Both the position numbers and the translations under genes were made by a program. Shown here piece by piece: positions 60,142-64,000 of a stretch of DNA of 64,000 bases (positions within the stretch are counted from its first letter, which is position 1; each line of letters opens with the position of its first letter). Below the pieces are notes generated by a model. The model was not told where the DNA came from and searched no databases. It saw only the letters and a list, made by a program, of their open reading frames with translations. Source of the DNA: JANMMJ01 sp031373255 (GTDB taxonomy: Bacteria; Pseudomonadota; Alphaproteobacteria; Rhizobiales; Aestuariivirgaceae); the NCBI GenBank assembly GCA_031373255.1, contig JANMMJ010000003.1, positions 1-64,000 on the forward strand. The letters are read 5' to 3'.

Positions 60142-60585
60142 ATGATCAACGAAATCTACAATCAAAAGATTCTGGCATTCGCGGCCGATATTCCGCGATT
60201 GCAACGGTTGCCGGACGCCGATGCAACCGCCGTGGCCCATTCCCGGCTTTGCGGCTCGAAAGTGACCGTCGACCTGAAGATGGATGACGGCGTGATTAAG
60301 GATTTTGGACACGACGTGAAAGCCTGTGCCCTTGGCCAAGCTTCCTCCTCGATCATGGCGCGGCATGTGGTTGGATCGACGGCGGCTGAAATGCGCGATA
60401 TCCGCGATAAGATGTATGCCATGCTCAAGGCGGACGGTCCGCCGCCCACTGGTAAATGGGCTGATCTCGAAGCACTTTTGCCGGTGCGCGACTTCAAGGC
60501 CAGGCATGCCTCGACGCTGCTGACCTTTGACGCGGTGGCCGATGCGGTTGGCCAGATCGAGGCCAGGCAGAAGGAGCACGCATGA
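60142..60585 (+). CDS. IscU/NifU-like iron-sulfur scaffold family protein
   Basis: A 147-residue protein. The NifU-like N-terminal domain is seen in MINEIYNQKILAFAADIPR, SRLCGSKVTVDLKMDDGVI (first Cys) and HDVKACALGQASSSIMA (second Cys), with the third ligand less clear near ALLPVRDFKARHAST. Such proteins hold Fe-S clusters. The context beside folE and yidD is common in Hyphomicrobiales. Stop and next start overlap by 4 bases. Confidence 0.87.
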   Translation: MINEIYNQKILAFAADIPRLQRLPDADATAVAHSRLCGSKVTVDLKMDDGVIKDFGHDVKACALGQASSSIMARHVVGSTAAEMRDIRDKMYAMLKADGPPPTGKWADLEALLPVRDFKARHASTLLTFDAVADAVGQIEARQKEHA

Positions 60586-61058
60586 GCGCGGATAAGCCGC
60601 CGGCGGCCATTGCGGCTTTGGAAATGGCGCCGCGGACGACATCCATCTACCCGGCAGAGTTTGCCAAGGCTCTCGAAGGACGGAAGAAGCGGGTTCTCGG
60701 CGACTCGTTCGGCCTGAGCCAATTCGGGGTGAATCTGACAAAGCTGACACCGGGCACCTGGTCATCACAGCGTCATTGGCACGAAAAAGAAGATGAGTTC
60801 ATCTACGTGCTCGATGGCGAGATCACTCTCGTCGATGACGCGGGCGAGCATCGCCTGACGCCAGGCATGTGCGCAGGATTCAAGGCTGGCGTGGCGAACG
60901 GCCATCACCTGATCAACAGATCGTCTGGCGAATGCACTTATCTTGAGGTCGGAACGCGTTCGCCAGACGAACGCTCACATTACCCAGAGGCCGACATGCA
61001 GGGACTCAAGGTCGATGGCAAATGGCTGATGACGCGGAAGAATGGCGATCCGTTCTGA
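60582..61058 (+). CDS. Cupin domain-containing protein
   Basis: A 158-residue single-domain cupin. Motif 1 is RHWHEKEDEFIYVLDGEITL (His-x-His, Glu), motif 2 is GMCAGFKAGVANGHHLINRS. It is coupled to the IscU-like gene by ATGA. The ligand is unknown; many relatives bind metals or sugars. Confidence 0.9.
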   Translation: MSADKPPAAIAALEMAPRTTSIYPAEFAKALEGRKKRVLGDSFGLSQFGVNLTKLTPGTWSSQRHWHEKEDEFIYVLDGEITLVDDAGEHRLTPGMCAGFKAGVANGHHLINRSSGECTYLEVGTRSPDERSHYPEADMQGLKVDGKWLMTRKNGDPF

Positions 61059-61080
61059 CTCTCGTCGATAGCCGCAATTT

Positions 61081-61113
61081 GATTCAAATTGAAACTCAAT
61101 TGCGCCCTTATTT
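61081..61113 (+). promoter_or_regulatory. Upstream element duplicated before both CAP-RTX genes
   Basis: CAAATTGA-A/G-AC-x-CAA followed by TTGC-CC-TAT occurs here and again at 62479-62509. CAAATTGA starts 80 and 78 bases before the respective ATG, so the distance is kept. It may be the promoter or an operator of both genes. Confidence 0.5.
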
Positions 61114-61164
61114 TTCAGATAGTGGCAAGCGGGACGGCATTAGTGACTTCGGAAGGGAGTTACG

Positions 61165-62439
61165 ATGGCCGAACCCAGTGCATACGAGCAGCTATTTCTT
61201 GAACTCATCAATCGGGCGCGGCTCGATCCCACCGCCGAAGCGCAGCGGACCGGTGTTTCACTCGGCACGATAACGGCGGCGCAGAAGCAGCCGCTCGCCT
61301 TCAATCTCAGCATCAATGACGCGGCCGATGCACACAGCGCATGGATGCTTTCGTCGGGGACATTCAGTCACACTGGGTCTGGTGGAAGTTCAGCCGGACA
61401 ACGCATGGAATCCGCGGGCTTCACCGGCATAAGCACGTGGGGCGAGAACATCGCCTGGAACGGCACGACAGGCACGCTCAACACTCTCTCGTCGGTGCTG
61501 GGGCAGCATGACGGCTTGTTCCGGAGTTCCGGGCATCGCGCCAACATTCTGAACGACAGTTTCAAGGAAATAGGGATCGGCAGCCAGAGCGGTTCATATT
61601 CTGGCTACAACGCGCTGATGACGACGCAGGATTTCTGCAGATCGGGCGCGGGGTCACTGATCACTGGCGTCGTCTACAATGACTCGGACAGCAATGCGTT
61701 CTATTCCGTTGGTGAAGGGCGCGATGGCATCCAGATGCAATTGTTGTCTGGTGCGTCCCTTATCGGTGCGACGGCAACCTGGAGCTCTGGCGGATATTCG
61801 ATGAAGACGACAGCGACAGGCGATCTCACCGTCCGGTTTTCAGGGGGAGGGCTGGCGCAGACAATCGGCGCGATAATCGACTTCGCGGCGTATAATGCGA
61901 AGATCGATCTGGTCAATGGCAATACGATCCAGTCATCGGTCTCGGCGGACCTCGCATTCGCCACGCGCAATCTGCGACTGCTCGGCATCGACGACACCGA
62001 TGGCACCGGCACCGCAGGACCCAATCAGCTCATTGGCAACAAGGGATCGAACCAACTGGACGGGCTTGGCGGTTACGATGCGATTCGTGGCGGAATCGGC
62101 AATGACAGGCTGGATGGCGGCAGCGGTCTCGACAAGCTGTTTGGCAACCAGGGCAATGACACGCTCAACGGCGGGAGCGGCAACGATACACTGACAGGAG
62201 GATCGAACGCCGACACGTTTGTATTCTCCGGGGCTTTCGGCAAGGACAAGATCACCGACTTTCAGGATGGCCTCGACGGCATCAGATTTTTGAATGCCGG
62301 GTCATCCGATTTCTCGGACCTTACGATCAGCGGCAATGGCTCGACGTCAGTGCACGTCGCCTTCGGCAGCAATGCCATCGACGTCGATGGGGTGAATCCG
62401 ATCACCCTTTCGGCAGCCGATTTCCAGTTTCTCGCCTGA
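61165..62439 (+). CDS. CAP-domain protein with C-terminal RTX calcium-binding repeats (first of tandem pair)
   Basis: A 424-residue protein. The CAP (SCP/PR-1) domain is residues 1-165, with AADAHSAWML (His), WGENIAWNG (Glu) and SSGHRANILND (His). A middle domain follows (VVYNDSDSNAFYSVGEG), then about five RTX nonapeptides (GGIGNDRLDGGSGLDKLFG, GNQGNDTLNGGSGNDTL) and an uncharged hydrophobic C-terminal end, LSAADFQFLA, typical of type I secretion substrates. There is no signal peptide. It is followed by a paralogue 121 bp downstream. Confidence 0.92.
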   Translation: MAEPSAYEQLFLELINRARLDPTAEAQRTGVSLGTITAAQKQPLAFNLSINDAADAHSAWMLSSGTFSHTGSGGSSAGQRMESAGFTGISTWGENIAWNGTTGTLNTLSSVLGQHDGLFRSSGHRANILNDSFKEIGIGSQSGSYSGYNALMTTQDFCRSGAGSLITGVVYNDSDSNAFYSVGEGRDGIQMQLLSGASLIGATATWSSGGYSMKTTATGDLTVRFSGGGLAQTIGAIIDFAAYNAKIDLVNGNTIQSSVSADLAFATRNLRLLGIDDTDGTGTAGPNQLIGNKGSNQLDGLGGYDAIRGGIGNDRLDGGSGLDKLFGNQGNDTLNGGSGNDTLTGGSNADTFVFSGAFGKDKITDFQDGLDGIRFLNAGSSDFSDLTISGNGSTSVHVAFGSNAIDVDGVNPITLSAADFQFLA

Positions 62440-62478
62440 GTTTTTGAAATGGAAGATAAGAACAAATTGATAAAAACT

Positions 62479-62509
62479 GTATCAAATTGAGACGCAAAAT
62501 TGCCCTATT
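62479..62509 (+). promoter_or_regulatory. Second copy of the upstream element
   Basis: CAAATTGAGACGCAAAATTG at 62483, then CCCTATT, corresponds to the element at 61081. It lies 78 bases before the second CAP-RTX ATG. The duplication therefore included the upstream region. Confidence 0.5.
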
Positions 62510-62560
62510 CCCCGGTGAAGAGGGGTTGGGACGGTATGATCATCGCAGAGGGGAATTCTG

Positions 62561-63787
62561 ATGGCCGAGCCGACAGCATATGAGCAATTGTTTCTGGAAC
62601 TGATCAATCGTGCCCGGCTTGATCCAGCCGCGGAGGCAGCGCGGCTTGGCGTATCGCTGGGGACCATTACTACGACGCAGAAACAGCCACTGGCCTTCAA
62701 CACCAAGCTCAACGATGCGGCGGACGCCCATAGCGCCTGGATGCTCGCCGCCGATGTCTTCAGTCACACCGGATCAGGCGGGAGTTCGCCATATGCGCGG
62801 ATGCAGGCTGCCGGATACACTTTCAGCGGTAGCTGGAGCTGGGGAGAAAACATTGCGTGGAACGGCACCACGGGAACGCTGAACCTCCTGTCTTCAACTC
62901 TTAGCCAATACAGCAACCTGTTCAAAAGCTCGGGGCATCGCGCCAACATGCTCAACGACGGCTTTAAGGAAGCCGGCATCGGGAGCGTGACCGGACAGTA
63001 TGGCAGCTACAATGCATTGATGACGACGCAGGATTTTGCCCGCTCGGGAACGGGTTCGTTTGTGACGGGCGTTGCCTTCAACGACAGCAACGCAGACGCA
63101 TTCTACTCGGTTGGAGAAGGGCGTGGCGCAATCCAGACGCAGCTCATGTCCGGAGCGTCGACACTGGGCACGACGGCTACCTGGGCATCCGGAGGCTATG
63201 CCCTGAAAACGACGGCGGCTGGGCAATTGACCGTGAAGTTCTCTGGCGGCGGCCTGGCGCAGACAGTTGGCGCGACAGTCGCCGTGGGCGCCTCGAATGT
63301 TAAGGTTGATCTCGTCAATGGCGACACGATCCAATCGTCGGCGACTGCGACGCTATTCGGTTCGACTGCCAATCTTACCCTGCTGGGAATCAATGCGATG
63401 GATGGAACCGGCAACGCAGCAGCCAATACGCTGACTGGAAACAAGGGCGTCAATCTCTTGCAGGGCCTCGATGGCAATGACGCATTGCGCGGCGGCGACA
63501 GCGCGGACCTGCTCATCGGCGGAAGCGGAAACGACTCGCTAACGGGCGGTGCTCACAACGATACCTTCGTCTTTCAGGGTCTAACCGGCACTGACCACAT
63601 TATGGATTTTCAGGATGGCATCGACCGGATCCGTTTTACCCAGGCGGGGGGCGACGATTTCTTCGATCTGAAGATCAGCAACAATGGCAGCACATCCGTG
63701 TCGGTCGTCCATGACGGGGGAACCATCATCGTGGCCGGCACTGCTCCGATCACGCTGTCGGCCAGTGATTTCGATTTTCTGGCCTGA
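62561..63787 (+). CDS. CAP-domain protein with C-terminal RTX repeats (second of tandem pair)
   Basis: A 408-residue paralogue of the preceding gene, alike along the whole length: MAEPTAYEQLFLELINRARL, WGENIAWNG, SSGHRANMLND and the same middle domain. It has about three RTX nonapeptides against about five in the first copy, which accounts for most of the difference in length. The end LSASDFDFLA again fits type I secretion. Expected to be exported to the medium or cell surface; the function of bacterial CAP proteins is mostly unknown. Confidence 0.92.
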   Translation: MAEPTAYEQLFLELINRARLDPAAEAARLGVSLGTITTTQKQPLAFNTKLNDAADAHSAWMLAADVFSHTGSGGSSPYARMQAAGYTFSGSWSWGENIAWNGTTGTLNLLSSTLSQYSNLFKSSGHRANMLNDGFKEAGIGSVTGQYGSYNALMTTQDFARSGTGSFVTGVAFNDSNADAFYSVGEGRGAIQTQLMSGASTLGTTATWASGGYALKTTAAGQLTVKFSGGGLAQTVGATVAVGASNVKVDLVNGDTIQSSATATLFGSTANLTLLGINAMDGTGNAAANTLTGNKGVNLLQGLDGNDALRGGDSADLLIGGSGNDSLTGGAHNDTFVFQGLTGTDHIMDFQDGIDRIRFTQAGGDDFFDLKISNNGSTSVSVVHDGGTIIVAGTAPITLSASDFDFLA

Positions 63788-63889
63788 TCGACCGCAAGGC
63801 CGAATCCGCGACAATGAAGCCGCTGGCTTGGGGCAAGGACATATTCACATGTAGCGCGTTGCGCTAGCTTGTGACGCAGAGGTTTGACC

Positions 63890-64000
63890 TTGCAGACTGT
63901 GCTCCTTGCCATGATCCGGTTTTATCAGCTGACGCTCTCGTCGCTGATGGGACGGCAATGCCGGTTCCTGCCGACTTGTTCGGACTATGCGTCGGAGGCG
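63890..64000 (+). CDS. yidD: Membrane protein insertion efficiency factor YidD, cut off by the window edge
   Basis: The first 37 codons of YidD: IRFYQLTLSSLMGRQCRFLP then TCSDYASEA, with the conserved Cys residues. YidD assists YidC in inserting inner-membrane proteins. The TTG at 63890 has AGAGG 7 bases upstream and gives the usual number of residues before RFYQ; GTG at 63899 and ATG at 63911 are other starts. The rest lies right of the window. Confidence 0.9.
   Translation, partial: MQTVLLAMIRFYQLTLSSLMGRQCRFLPTCSDYASEA

Overview
The window is about 64 kb of GC-rich, densely packed chromosomal DNA from an alphaproteobacterium, most likely of the order Hyphomicrobiales (Rhizobiales). The main reasons are the run purN-purM / DUF2066 / PgsA-like / PerM-like / HdaA / ppk / ppx / rnd / aspS, a DnaA-like HdaA without a DNA-binding domain, NDUFA12 next to MlaD and DUF2155, a B12-dependent NrdJ, DUF3126, and the folE-hisI / IscU-like / yidD neighbourhood at the right edge. 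Species cannot be named from this sequence. I saw no tRNA, rRNA, CRISPR array or complete insertion sequence.

Layout. 1-18 kb is core housekeeping: a divergent GST / WYL-regulator pair around a nested palindrome, purine biosynthesis (purN, purM), phospholipid synthesis, the replication regulator HdaA, polyphosphate metabolism (ppk, ppx), RNase D, an L,D-transpeptidase, aspS and two related exported proteins of unknown function. 18-25 kb holds a second L,D-transpeptidase, a 40-residue lysine/alanine-rich histone-like protein, a VapBC toxin-antitoxin pair with its own operator, and nrdJ with a pair of NrdR-like boxes. 25-36 kb carries a DedA-PAP2-LssY fusion, an exported nuclease/phosphatase-fold protein, NDUFA12, MlaD, DUF2155, two LysE exporters, an enoyl-CoA hydratase relative, cysE and a gamma-carbonic anhydrase whose 3' end runs into an intergenic repeat.

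36-51 kb is more accessory: a GMC oxidoreductase, a DinD-family gene in lower-GC DNA next to a 33-residue gene, Gfo/Idh/MocA dehydrogenase and sugar isomerase genes around REP-like palindromes, a Fic protein, a GST, a GNAT protein, a deaminase, a RAYT (REP-associated) transposase, an SMP-30 protein, a metzincin-like/peptidoglycan-binding pair, a Sel1 protein, and a ParA-type ATPase with a small partner next to a cluster of direct and inverted repeats that could be its centromere.

51-64 kb contains an IclR regulator divergent from a polar amino-acid ABC transporter (substrate-binding protein, two permeases, ATPase) with a 14-bp inverted repeat between them, then a beta-propeller protein, a BTLCP cysteine peptidase, PilZ and PAS proteins, a rhomboid protease, a CBS protein, folE-hisI, an IscU-like protein, a cupin, two tandem CAP-RTX proteins that probably leave by type I secretion, and the start of yidD.

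Start codons were chosen by family alignment and ribosome binding sites, so several genes begin inside a longer open frame. Names rest on motif recognition only; no database search was run.
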